DNA of 47,018 nt from an uncultured Bacteroidia bacterium. Lineage in GTDB: Bacteria > Bacteroidota > Bacteroidia > Bacteroidales > F082. Position 1 is the first letter of the stretch. The number at the start of each line of letters is the position of its first letter. The translations under genes and the position numbers were made by a program. Location: NCBI GenBank assembly GCA_913009755.1, contig CAJVWU010000025.1, positions 1 through 47,018 on the forward strand, given 5' to 3'. Of this stretch, positions 36,584 to 45,620 are shown one piece after another. The notes beneath the pieces were generated by a model. That model was not told the origin of the DNA. It searched no databases and saw nothing but the letters and a program-made list of their open reading frames with translations.

Positions 36584-37645
36584 TCATTCAAAGTCAGGAA
36601 CCATAATTGACCTTTTTTTATACTGACGGGCCAGTGTGTTTTTAAATACTTCGTTGATGCGCGACATGGGGAACAGTTCGATGAAAGGGGCAATGTTCAG
36701 TTTTCCGCTTTCGACAAGTTCCAGCACTTCGGGATACAATTCGGGTTTGCAGCCCCAGGTTCCAATGAGCGCGGCATCAAAGGCCATTAAATTGCTCAGG
36801 CGGACTTCGGGTTTTTCCATTGTAAATCCTACAATGGAAAGAACCGAGGCAAAAGTGATCAGGCTAAACCCCAGCTCCTGGCCGGGTTTGGTGCCCGATA
36901 TTTCAAAGATTTTCCATCCGTATTTTGAAACATTCAATTCTTTGGCAATGGCCCTTACCTGCGACTTTATTTCCCTGATGTCTTTGTCTTTCACATTCAA
37001 AGTGGCATCAATTCCATTTTCTTTTGCCATTTTCAGTTTTTCATCGTCAATGTCCAGCGCCAGGACTTTTGCCCCGAATATTTTGGCGATGAGGGCGGCA
37101 TAAATCCCAACCCCCCCGACACCAATCACAATGGCGAGGTCGCCGGCTTCGAGGCCCGATTTTTTAACCACCTGGTAGGGTGTGGAGATGGCATCGGCAA
37201 CAACGGCCAGTTCTTTCAAAGCATACTTGTCAAGCACGGCTTCCGAAACAGGGCATAAATACCGTGCGGGCACTTTGATATGAGAAGCAAAACCACCGTC
37301 AAAATCATTGCCGGGCATCAACTGGTTCCGGCAGATGTTGTTGCGCCCTTTTTTACATAATTCACATTCCCCGCAAGGCAATACGGCCGGGATGATCACT
37401 TTTTTCCCCACCCATTCCGGGGGGCCGTCAATGACCCTGCCGCTGATCTCATGGCCAAGGGTTAACGGCATCTCTTTTTTGGTTTTAACGCCATAATGCC
37501 AGAAACTCAGGTCGGTATGGCAAACGCCGCAGCCGGCAATCTGAATTAAAGCTTCGCCTTCGCCCAGGGAAGGCAAAGAACTTTCAACAAGTTCAAATTC
37601 CGCCCCGGGTTTGGTCATCTTCCAGGAATACATTTTCTTGTTCAT
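36584..37645 (-). CDS. had: 6-hydroxycyclohex-1-ene-1-carbonyl-CoA dehydrogenase
   Basis: 353 residues of the zinc-dependent medium-chain dehydrogenase family. Catalytic zinc ligands Cys42 (GCGVCHTDLSFW) and His65 (LTLGHEISGR); structural zinc Cys91, Cys94, Cys97, Cys105. The Rossmann motif is VIGVGGVGIYAA. It oxidises the hydroxy-CoA ester with NAD to the 6-oxo compound used by Oah. It is the only such dehydrogenase in the operon, between the ketopantoate-reductase-like gene (64-base gap, the longest in the operon) and oah. Confidence 0.93.
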   Translation of the reverse strand: MNKKMYSWKMTKPGAEFELVESSLPSLGEGEALIQIAGCGVCHTDLSFWHYGVKTKKEMPLTLGHEISGRVIDGPPEWVGKKVIIPAVLPCGECELCKKGRNNICRNQLMPGNDFDGGFASHIKVPARYLCPVSEAVLDKYALKELAVVADAISTPYQVVKKSGLEAGDLAIVIGVGGVGIYAALIAKIFGAKVLALDIDDEKLKMAKENGIDATLNVKDKDIREIKSQVRAIAKELNVSKYGWKIFEISGTKPGQELGFSLITFASVLSIVGFTMEKPEVRLSNLMAFDAALIGTWGCKPELYPEVLELVESGKLNIAPFIELFPMSRINEVFKNTLARQYKKRSIMVPDFE

Positions 37646-37709
37646 GGCTTTCGTTGTTTATTCTTTCAACATTTTTATCATTGTAATCATCTTCAAACCT
37701 TGTAGTTCC

Positions 37710-38666
37710 CTACAAACTCACCACCCCGTTTTTGCGGCCGATTGCCTTAACGAGATTGGTCAATGTCAGGTTGAGCGGTGTCCGGATATAATGTTTCCGT
37801 CCGTAGTCCACTATTTTACCGTTCATATAATCAATTTCCGTATCCTTTTTGTTGATCAGGTCAACTGCCAATGAAGGCATGTGATTACCTGCGCTGCTCA
37901 GATAGCGGATAGCCAGTTTGATAAAATTATCCGGCAGCTTGATTTCTTCCCTTTTGGCAACTTCTACGGCTTCATAAAGTATTTGCTCCACAATTTCGAG
38001 TGTGTCCGAATTGTCCATGGCCTCTTTCATCGTGAGCCGCGAGATGGCACAAAGAGGGCTTAATGCTGCATTCAATATGGTTTTTTCCCAAATCTTATCG
38101 GCAATTTTAAAAGAATCCGCAAAATGGGTTTCCAACTCTACACTGTTTAAGGTGTCGGCAATCCATTGGGCCAACTCCGGGAGGGAGTCGTCAACCGAGC
38201 CCACATAATTGGGAGGGTTAAAAAAGTTGATCCCCACTACATTGGGGGCCTGCAGGTTACCGGCAAAATTTATGACCATCCTCAGAATCATTGATTTAGG
38301 AAAATGACTAATGTATTTTTCACTGATATCAATACCGTTTTGCGCGCTCAAAAGGAATAAATCCTTTGATTTATTATGTTCAATCTGGTTGAGGATATTG
38401 TCCACATGATAATCTTTGACTGCGCTGATCAATATTTCAAAATCATGTTCCAGCATTTCTTCGATTGAATAAAAGACATGTTTGAAAAAAGTTTTCTTGT
38501 GAATTTTGCCTACCAGTTCCACACCCTTGCTACGGATAAGGTTTAATTTTTCGCGGTCAAGGTCGGTGATGGCAACATCACATCCCGCTTCTTTAAAATG
38601 AAGGCCGAGAGTCTGCCCGATAGGCCCTAAACCAATAATACCGACTGAATACTTTTTTTTGTCCAT
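37710..38666 (-). CDS. Ketopantoate reductase-like (ApbA/PanE) NAD(P) dehydrogenase
   Basis: 318 residues. The N-terminal nucleotide-binding motif is GIIGLGPIGQTLG (about 9-21); the C-terminal all-helical domain includes KIWEKTILNAALSPLCAI, with the conserved Lys and Asn of the family, and MKEAMDNSD. True PanE makes pantoate for CoA, but the place between an acyl-CoA synthetase and had points to a hydroxyacid or hydroxyacyl-CoA in the aromatic pathway. The substrate is not known, and I know of no counterpart in the Thauera, Azoarcus or Geobacter pathways. Confidence 0.8.
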   Translation of the reverse strand: MDKKKYSVGIIGLGPIGQTLGLHFKEAGCDVAITDLDREKLNLIRSKGVELVGKIHKKTFFKHVFYSIEEMLEHDFEILISAVKDYHVDNILNQIEHNKSKDLFLLSAQNGIDISEKYISHFPKSMILRMVINFAGNLQAPNVVGINFFNPPNYVGSVDDSLPELAQWIADTLNSVELETHFADSFKIADKIWEKTILNAALSPLCAISRLTMKEAMDNSDTLEIVEQILYEAVEVAKREEIKLPDNFIKLAIRYLSSAGNHMPSLAVDLINKKDTEIDYMNGKIVDYGRKHYIRTPLNLTLTNLVKAIGRKNGVVSL

Positions 38667-38681
38667 GTTTCAAGCTTTATT

Positions 38682-40769
38682 TCATATTATTATTCTGGCA
38701 TCCACTGCATGAACCCCTTCGGAAGTGGCCAGCACCGGATTGATATCAAGTTCTTTTATGTCAGGATTGTCAGTAACCAATTGGGACAAACGGAGAATGA
38801 TGTCAACGATTTTTGCCTTATCCACCCCTTTTTGTCCCCTGAAACCATCTAGCAAAATTGAAGCTTTGATAGAACCGGGCATGGCTTCGGCTTCTTTGTC
38901 GGTCAAAGGTGCAATATTGAAAACCACATCCCTGAACACTTCAACAAACACACCGCCAAGCCCGAACATGATCAGATGCCCAAGCCCTTTTTCTTTTTTT
39001 GCCCCGACAATTAATTCCTGTCCTTTGGGTTTTTGCTGCTGAATGAAAAACTTCAGGTCATCAACGGGAAAACTGTTTTTCATTTTTGTGACAGCAGTTT
39101 CCAGTTCCCGGTCTGATGAAAGGTTCAGGACTACCCCGCCCACATCGCTTTTGTGAATGATCTGTTCGGAATCTGCCTTTACAACCAGCGGGTATCCCAG
39201 CTTTTTTGCTTCCTTCACGGCTTCGTCAGCCGAGCTGGCCACAGCCCAGCCCGCTACCGGGATACCATAACTTTCCAGGACAGTATAAACCTCCGAAGCA
39301 GAGAGCATTCCCTTGTTCGCGGCTTTTGCCCGGTCAATAATATTTTTTACTTTTTCGGGCTCAATATCTGTAAATTGCGGAATGTTTCCTTCGGGTTTCA
39401 ACCGGATTTTTTGATACCGTACCAGCGAAGCCAGCGCTTTGGCTGCCGTTTCCGCAAAATCAAAGCACGGAATTGACCCCTCTTTGAGTATTTTGGTCGT
39501 GCTTTTCCATTTTTGTTTGTCTGTCATGTAATTGCAGACGATGGGCTTGTTATATTTCTTTGCTGCCGCGACAAATGCACGGGCAACACTCTCGTTGTCA
39601 ACAAAGGGGGGGGTAACAAAATTGACATACACGCTGTCCACATCCTTTTCGTTCATCATCACTTCAAAAGCGCTTTTGAACTGGGGAGCGCCTGCCGTAG
39701 CCACCACATCCAGCGGATTGGCAATGGAAGCCGATTCAAACATGGTTTCTTTTAATTCGGCTTTCGCCTTTTCCGAAAGTTGGGGAATGTCAAGGCCGTT
39801 TCTCACCAGTTCATCAATGGCGATGACCGAAGGCCCGCCGGTGTTGGTAATGATACCCACTTTGTTTCCTTCAGGCACGGGCTGGTATGCAAAGGCTTCG
39901 GCAGCATTGCACAGGTCTTCCTGATTTGAAAAGAATAAAATCCCTGTTTTTTTAAAAACCACTTCCATCGAAATACTTCCTGCCAGCCCGCCAATATGCG
40001 AACGGGAGGCTTCGGCCCCTTTGTCGGTTGTTCCTGCCGTCATGGCCAGGATGGGTTTTTTGGCAGTCACTTCCCGGGCAATTTCCATAAATTGTTTTGG
40101 GTCGGATAAACTTTCTACATACAGCACAATGACTCGTGTTTGTTTGTCATTTCCGTAGTATCGAATGATTTCGTGAATAGAAACATCGGAGGCATTGCCA
40201 TTGGACGAATACATGCGCAGCCCGATATCCATATCATAAAGGGCCTGCATAATCACCGCGCCGACACCGCCACTTTGTGCTACAACCGAAATATATCCCG
40301 GTTTTGGGAAGGTAAATGTAAAATTGCAATAGGATCTGAGTTCCGGATCAGAATTGATGGCCCCCTGGCAGTTGGGACCGAAAATGCGGATGCCGTATTT
40401 TTTTGCCCTTGCCAGGAAATCATCTTCCAGTGCCTGGCCTTCGGCGCCCATTTCCTTAAACCCTGCCGTATTGATGATGATGGCTTTTACCCCTTTTTTG
40501 CCACAATTTTCAACCTGTTCGGGGACAAACGGGGGAGGGATGACAATGTGTACCAGATCCACCGGGCCGGGGACATCCAAAATGGAAGGATAGGCTTTCA
40601 GCCCTCTTATTTCATCCGCTTTGGGATTGATGGGGAAAATGGAGCCTTTAAAGCCATAGTGGAGGAGGTTTTTGATAATGACATTACCTATTGATAATTC
40701 TTTTGATGAAGCGCCGATCAAGGCTACGGATGAGGGTTTGAACAAAGCATCAAGATTATTATCACTCAT
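38682..40769 (-). CDS. ADP-forming acyl-CoA synthetase (fused alpha-beta)
   Basis: 695 residues. The CoA-binding Rossmann part is VALIGASSKELSIGN (about 14-28), the ligase-CoA part carries the likely phosphorylated His in SRSHIGGLAGS (about 255), and a C-terminal ATP-grasp domain (from about 475) has the second key His in IHKSDVGGVVL. Such enzymes interconvert an acyl-CoA plus ADP and phosphate with the acid, CoA and ATP. In the operon it could activate benzoate or another aromatic acid cheaply, or make ATP from acetyl-CoA, glutaryl-CoA or a similar product. It follows bcrD by 18 bases. Confidence 0.88.
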   Translation of the reverse strand: MSDNNLDALFKPSSVALIGASSKELSIGNVIIKNLLHYGFKGSIFPINPKADEIRGLKAYPSILDVPGPVDLVHIVIPPPFVPEQVENCGKKGVKAIIINTAGFKEMGAEGQALEDDFLARAKKYGIRIFGPNCQGAINSDPELRSYCNFTFTFPKPGYISVVAQSGGVGAVIMQALYDMDIGLRMYSSNGNASDVSIHEIIRYYGNDKQTRVIVLYVESLSDPKQFMEIAREVTAKKPILAMTAGTTDKGAEASRSHIGGLAGSISMEVVFKKTGILFFSNQEDLCNAAEAFAYQPVPEGNKVGIITNTGGPSVIAIDELVRNGLDIPQLSEKAKAELKETMFESASIANPLDVVATAGAPQFKSAFEVMMNEKDVDSVYVNFVTPPFVDNESVARAFVAAAKKYNKPIVCNYMTDKQKWKSTTKILKEGSIPCFDFAETAAKALASLVRYQKIRLKPEGNIPQFTDIEPEKVKNIIDRAKAANKGMLSASEVYTVLESYGIPVAGWAVASSADEAVKEAKKLGYPLVVKADSEQIIHKSDVGGVVLNLSSDRELETAVTKMKNSFPVDDLKFFIQQQKPKGQELIVGAKKEKGLGHLIMFGLGGVFVEVFRDVVFNIAPLTDKEAEAMPGSIKASILLDGFRGQKGVDKAKIVDIILRLSQLVTDNPDIKELDINPVLATSEGVHAVDARIII

Positions 40770-40787
40770 GTTAAAAACTGTTTTTAT

Positions 40788-41636
40788 TCAGGTTGATTTA
40801 AGTTGATTTTCCATTGCCGCTTCCAATTTTTTATGCCGGAACGCTGCCCAGATGGCTGCACCCAGCGCACCGGCATAAATGGCATCGGGATGGGTTATGA
40901 TTTTTAACCCCAGATTCCCCTTGTCGGCCAGCTCGGTAACGGCCTGTACCATCCCTTTGTTCATGGCCATGCCGCCGGTGAGGGCAACAGGGGATTCGGC
41001 TTTCAGGGAGGTGAGCAGTTTGATGACCTTTTGTGCAACCGAAAGATGTATCCCTTTAATAATATCAGGTGTTGAGACCCCTCTCGAAACCATGTTGATC
41101 ACGTCTGTTTCGGCAAGGACGGCACATATTCCCGAAGGCATTTCCGGATTGGTTGACCGCAGGGAAGTTTCTCCCACCTCCTCGACGGCAAGGCCTAAAT
41201 AGCGGGAGATGTTTTCGACAAACTGCCCGCTGCCCGACGCACATTGCCCGGTCATTTTATAGTCCATCACTTTTCCCAGTTCATTCACTTTTATTGCCCT
41301 GACAAAAAGGGCGCCCATGTCCACCACGGTTTTTGCCCCCGGGTTCTGAAATATTCCCCCTTTGGCATGGGTGGTCATGCTGTAAAAATGCCCTCGTTTG
41401 CGTTTCAGGCTTTCCCCCTCTCCCGTTGAAGCGAGGTAGGCAATATCTTCATATTTGAGATCATGTTTGTCCAACACGTATTCAATTAGCTGGTTCACCA
41501 CAAGTTCGGGGTTTCGCTTTCTTAACTTTTCATGAATCTTATCCAGTATTACAGTCCCGGAGTTAGATTCCAGCAGTACCATTTTAATGCTGCTGCTGCC
41601 AATATCAACCCCTATTGTTAAAATCGAATTATTCAT
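40788..41636 (-). CDS. bcrD: Benzoyl-CoA reductase subunit D (ATPase activator)
   Basis: About 282 residues from the ATG at 41636; a GTG at 41672 would overlap bcrA by 11 bases but adds an unconserved start. It has the ATPase fold (GVDIGSSSIKMV), with Cys132 in TGQCASGSGQFVENISRYLG and Cys171 in GICAVLAETDVINMVSRG. The diagnostic BcrD variation DMGALFVRAI replaces the DIGGQDTKAI seen in BcrA and in HgdC. With BcrA it forms the heterodimeric ATP-driven activator that feeds electrons into BcrBC. Confidence 0.95.
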   Translation of the reverse strand: MNNSILTIGVDIGSSSIKMVLLESNSGTVILDKIHEKLRKRNPELVVNQLIEYVLDKHDLKYEDIAYLASTGEGESLKRKRGHFYSMTTHAKGGIFQNPGAKTVVDMGALFVRAIKVNELGKVMDYKMTGQCASGSGQFVENISRYLGLAVEEVGETSLRSTNPEMPSGICAVLAETDVINMVSRGVSTPDIIKGIHLSVAQKVIKLLTSLKAESPVALTGGMAMNKGMVQAVTELADKGNLGLKIITHPDAIYAGALGAAIWAAFRHKKLEAAMENQLKST

Positions 41637-41661
41637 ATTGTTCAAGCTATTATTTTTCTGA

Positions 41662-43041
41662 TTAACTATCACTTCTCAACGCAAACATAGCGGCCCCCAT
41701 TGCACCCATAAAAATTGAATCGGTATGGATGTTGATGGTCAGGTCATCGCCATAATTTTTACGGACCAGTTCGGTAACATATTTTATTACGGCCTGATTC
41801 CGGGCGACCCCGCCGGTAAATGTAAATTCATTTCTTACCCCTCCCGAACGTGCCAGTAACGACATAGCCCTCATAACAATTGCTTTATGGAGCCCGGCCA
41901 GGATATCAGACCGTTGCTGGCCCACGTTAAGTAACTCCCTGATTTCGGCACCGGCAAAAACGGTGCAGGTAGAACAAATATTCACTTCATGGCTGGCTTC
42001 CATCGCCAGGGGGCCCAATTCATTAAGCGAAATGCTGAATTCATCGGCAATGTAACCCAAATACCGGCCACATCCTGCCGCACAACGGTCATTCATGTGA
42101 AAACTGGTGACCAGGCCATGACTGTCAACCTGAATGGCTTTTGTGTCCTGTCCGCCAATGTCCAGGACAGTTCTTGTGTTTGGGAAAAAGGCATGTGCCC
42201 CGAAAGCATGGCAGAGAATTTCAGATTTAATGGATTTTTCAGGAAAAGGAAGCAATGCCCTGCCATAACCTGTCCCGACCATGTTGTCTATAGGAATGTC
42301 CAGGTTGGCAATGAACGAAATATGTTCTTTAATGGAATCATGCAATTTTTTGTAATTGCCTTTCAGCAGGTTGAGTTCAACATCAAAATCAACAGCCGGA
42401 TTTTCCGAATAGGTTTCTTCAATGTTTTCATATTTTCCGTTCAATATTTCAAGCGACTCATAGATAAGCTCTTTAAAATCATATTCGGTGAGTTTGTTTT
42501 CAACCGGGGTGATGCTTTTGTCATAAACCAGGATAAGGGAATCGAAATACTCCTTGTCCAATTTTGCAACTTCCTTATTATAGTGCTCGCTGACAATGTC
42601 GCGGAAAAACTGATTCTTTGCCCCAGTGCCCGAGTACAAATACCCGTGCTTGATCACCGGTTCAATCTTTTCGACGATTCCCTCAACAAACCCTAATATC
42701 TTATCTTGTTTTTCTCCTGTAAATGTAGTGCTGATTGTTTCCTTAAACTGCATATTCAGCTTATCGAGCCGTTTTTTGAACTGTAAAAACTTGAAAGCAG
42801 ATTCCACATCGGCAATATATTTTGCATATTCGAATTTCGTTTCAATCTCATCCTTCAGTTTTTGTTTTAAAATAGTAAAACGGGCATCGTATAAGGCTTC
42901 AAGCCGTGCGATTTCGGTGGCCACGATATAATTGGCCCGGGTATTGGTAATCCCTTTTCCAATTATCTTATCTTTTTCGTCAATAATGACCGCCTTTGAG
43001 GTTGTTGATCCAAGGTCAATCCCCAAATAATATTTTTTCAT
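41662..43041 (-). CDS. bcrA: Benzoyl-CoA reductase subunit A (ATPase activator)
   Basis: 459 residues. It starts with the ATPase motif LGIDLGSTTSKAV (6-18), then a large charged insertion (about 45-250) that is part of the BcrA/BadF family, a second motif DIGGQDTKAI (294-303), and cluster ligands Cys320 (NDRCAAGCGRYLGYI) and Cys359 (STCTVFAGAEIREL). Thauera BcrA is near 438 residues, so it is slightly longer. The paired bcrA and bcrD genes define class I, ATP-dependent, reductase. Confidence 0.96.
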   Translation of the reverse strand: MKKYYLGIDLGSTTSKAVIIDEKDKIIGKGITNTRANYIVATEIARLEALYDARFTILKQKLKDEIETKFEYAKYIADVESAFKFLQFKKRLDKLNMQFKETISTTFTGEKQDKILGFVEGIVEKIEPVIKHGYLYSGTGAKNQFFRDIVSEHYNKEVAKLDKEYFDSLILVYDKSITPVENKLTEYDFKELIYESLEILNGKYENIEETYSENPAVDFDVELNLLKGNYKKLHDSIKEHISFIANLDIPIDNMVGTGYGRALLPFPEKSIKSEILCHAFGAHAFFPNTRTVLDIGGQDTKAIQVDSHGLVTSFHMNDRCAAGCGRYLGYIADEFSISLNELGPLAMEASHEVNICSTCTVFAGAEIRELLNVGQQRSDILAGLHKAIVMRAMSLLARSGGVRNEFTFTGGVARNQAVIKYVTELVRKNYGDDLTINIHTDSIFMGAMGAAMFALRSDS

Positions 43042-43064
43042 ACTTAGTAAATTAACATAACATC

Positions 43065-44345
43065 TTAATAATTCAGGATTATTTTTCGTTGATCAAGCAT
43101 CTGAAAAAATGACTCCAACCTGTTTTTTATATTTGAATAGGAAAAATACCGGGGATCAACAAGGTCTGACTCAATAAGCCCGACCGGAATTTCAAGTTTT
43201 CTTTCGAGCTCTTTCATGATCATCAATTGCCCTGCGGAAAAAGAGTTGCAGCTTTTGATGGAGTTGACCAGGAACCCGTCAGCTTTATAATCGGTAATGC
43301 ACTTTGAAAGTAAGTCAATACGTTGCTCAAGGTTTAAATTGGTATAACAGTTCATGCAATAATCGGCAAGGCTGTCAAGCGGTTTGTCAGGATCAACGCG
43401 GAACCCCATGTCGTAAACGCCGCCTACTTTTGTATAGGATGAAGCAACGATGACCGCGCCGAAATCATAAAACAGTTTCCAGAATTCCCTGAAATGTGTC
43501 CAGTTTGGCGGTCCTTCAACGACCAGCCTGAACCGTTCATTTTCCATTTCCCCTTCCGGGGTGATAGGGCCCAGCCCCAGCCGTACCCGCTCCATGATTT
43601 CGCTGTACAACTCTTCGTAATAATTGACTGCTTCGGGTGTGCCCCTGAACCCGCTGTTGATGGGCCCGATATAATAAACGCCTGCAAAATAGGCATCTAT
43701 GGGAGACGGTTTGTTCTTGGTCGTATCAAAAATCCGTAAAATGGCATCTTCCACTTTGGATGAGTTCCGCAGGATATTTTTTAATTTTTCTTCGTCATAT
43801 TTCACACCTGATACCTGTTCCATTTTCGGGATCACCTCTTCTTTGAGTTGTTTCACCATATATCGGGTCATCTCGGGGGTGATTTTTTTATCTTCCTGAT
43901 AAGGTGTATGAAGCATGGCCACCGGAACACCGGGATAAAGTCTTTTCAGATTTTCGAACCATTTCATAAAAGTAAAGCAACCCGTGTAGCTAAGAAGCAA
44001 AAGGTCGGGTGGCGGGATTTTTTCACCCGTGGGCCCGATGTTGCCGTTGATCATCATGCCGATATCACATTTCACATAGGTGCATACATCTTCGGAATGG
44101 CCTATCCTTTCAGCATCTTGGATAAATTTTTCCGATTTTTTTCGCATGCCCGATTGCAGGGCATTTATTTCGGGGTAAACCGGTAGCATGTCAAAGGCAA
44201 GGATAAGTTCCGAAATATTTCCCGGCACAAAAGTGTAAACAACTTTTTTTCCTGTCTCTTTCGCAGTGCTTAATTCCCTGAAATGATTGGCGATCATCTC
44301 CTTCTGGATGATCATACTTTTTTCTTTGACAACTTTTGATGGCAT
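43065..44345 (-). CDS. bcrB: Benzoyl-CoA reductase subunit B (catalytic)
   Basis: 426 residues. The start reads like BcrB/BadE (AKETGKKVVYTFVPGNISELI, INALQSGMRKKSE). Candidate cluster ligands are Cys88 and Cys93 (EDVCTYVKCDIGMM), Cys123 (SYTGCFTFMKWFE) and Cys366 (SIKSCNSFSAGQLM). With BcrC it forms the site that adds two electrons to the aromatic ring of benzoyl-CoA. It lies 10 bases after bcrC and 23 before bcrA. Confidence 0.96.
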   Translation of the reverse strand: MPSKVVKEKSMIIQKEMIANHFRELSTAKETGKKVVYTFVPGNISELILAFDMLPVYPEINALQSGMRKKSEKFIQDAERIGHSEDVCTYVKCDIGMMINGNIGPTGEKIPPPDLLLLSYTGCFTFMKWFENLKRLYPGVPVAMLHTPYQEDKKITPEMTRYMVKQLKEEVIPKMEQVSGVKYDEEKLKNILRNSSKVEDAILRIFDTTKNKPSPIDAYFAGVYYIGPINSGFRGTPEAVNYYEELYSEIMERVRLGLGPITPEGEMENERFRLVVEGPPNWTHFREFWKLFYDFGAVIVASSYTKVGGVYDMGFRVDPDKPLDSLADYCMNCYTNLNLEQRIDLLSKCITDYKADGFLVNSIKSCNSFSAGQLMIMKELERKLEIPVGLIESDLVDPRYFSYSNIKNRLESFFQMLDQRKIILNY

Positions 44346-44355
44346 AAATCTTTTT

Positions 44356-45540
44356 CTATTTAAGGTTGACAGTTTCCCCTTCCCACAATTTAATTGAGTC
44401 GGAAAAGGTGCCGACCTGTTCTTTGATTACTTTAAACTGACCGGTATTTTCACTAAATAAAAAACTGATATAACGAATATCGTTATCATGGCATGAGGAC
44501 TGAAGAATCGGATGATCGAGCAAGGCAGGATCGCAAAAGCTGGGTGCGGCAAAGATAATCCCATCCGCTTTGCTTTCATTGAATAATTTTATCATCCGAA
44601 CTTCTTTCGGATTGTCCACATCATAAACGGTAGATGAAAAAGTACTTTTATTCAGATAAGCATCCACAATTGCACCCACGGGGTCTGAAGTCCCTGCTTC
44701 CACATCACCCTGTATCCATTTTGAACCAAGCAAAAAATCATCTTCAATAATATAGCAACCTGCCTGTTCAATGGTTTTGATCAAACTTAACGGGGGCTGC
44801 TCACAAAATGCACCGATTATCATCACACGGATCTTATCCATGGGCTCCCCGTCCATTGAACCCAGTAATTCAATTGCCTTTTTGAGTATCTCATTATGCT
44901 CTTCCACCGGTATAACATAACCTGCCCTGATAATCGAATACACTTCGTCAGCTGAAATTTTCCAGGGTGATTTTTTTCTGAGACCGTAAACAGCATTTAT
45001 TAATGCCCTGTTCTTATTGAACAATTGAATACCCTCATTGAGTTTTTCCGGTGAAAACTTTACTTTGTTTATTTTAGAAATCTTGTCAACTATATCCATC
45101 AATTCGTATTTAAAAAACTCCCCGCCAATGTGTTTTTGAAAGTTTTGCGGGAAATCCATATACTTGACAAATTTTCCTTTTCTCAGCACGCGGAACATGC
45201 CCGACAGGTTTCTTATCACATCACAAATTGAAGGGAACAAAAAACCGTCAAATTGATCAAAATGCCCATCCAGCGCCAGTTCAATAATTCCACGTGGCAT
45301 GTGGCATATATAAGACTGGTAATAGGCATCCCCGCGAATGATCTGCTTTTTATCACCTCCGCCTAATATTCCAACTGCCAGTCCGTTCATGGCATGAATA
45401 ATTTCCCGGGGAAAGTAAATGGGCATATAGCCAACTAAAACCCTGCCGTCCCCTTCCGATTTCCATTGTTTTGCACGGGTATAATTCAGGTCGAAGGCCA
45501 GGCCTTCACATTTATTAATTAATTGTTTCAACGATTCCAA
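44356..45540 (-). CDS. bcrC: Benzoyl-CoA reductase subunit C (catalytic)
   Basis: 394 residues; first gene of the operon. BcrC/BadD patterns are GYMPIYFPREIIHA, AVGILGGGDKKQII, YQSYICHMPRGIIE (Cys79), FPSICDVIRNLSGMF (Cys106), GAFCEQPPLSLI (Cys246) and AAPSFCDPALLDHP (Cys336). A promoter lies about 80 bases upstream with a 12-bp palindrome behind it, so regulation of the whole operon probably acts here. Confidence 0.96.
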   Translation of the reverse strand: MESLKQLINKCEGLAFDLNYTRAKQWKSEGDGRVLVGYMPIYFPREIIHAMNGLAVGILGGGDKKQIIRGDAYYQSYICHMPRGIIELALDGHFDQFDGFLFPSICDVIRNLSGMFRVLRKGKFVKYMDFPQNFQKHIGGEFFKYELMDIVDKISKINKVKFSPEKLNEGIQLFNKNRALINAVYGLRKKSPWKISADEVYSIIRAGYVIPVEEHNEILKKAIELLGSMDGEPMDKIRVMIIGAFCEQPPLSLIKTIEQAGCYIIEDDFLLGSKWIQGDVEAGTSDPVGAIVDAYLNKSTFSSTVYDVDNPKEVRMIKLFNESKADGIIFAAPSFCDPALLDHPILQSSCHDNDIRYISFLFSENTGQFKVIKEQVGTFSDSIKLWEGETVNLK

Positions 45541-45620
45541 TTGCGATACTATTTAAAAATGAAAATTCCGGAAATATTTGATGTTGAGTTATTTTATATT
45601 TTTTAATCTACTTATCCTTG

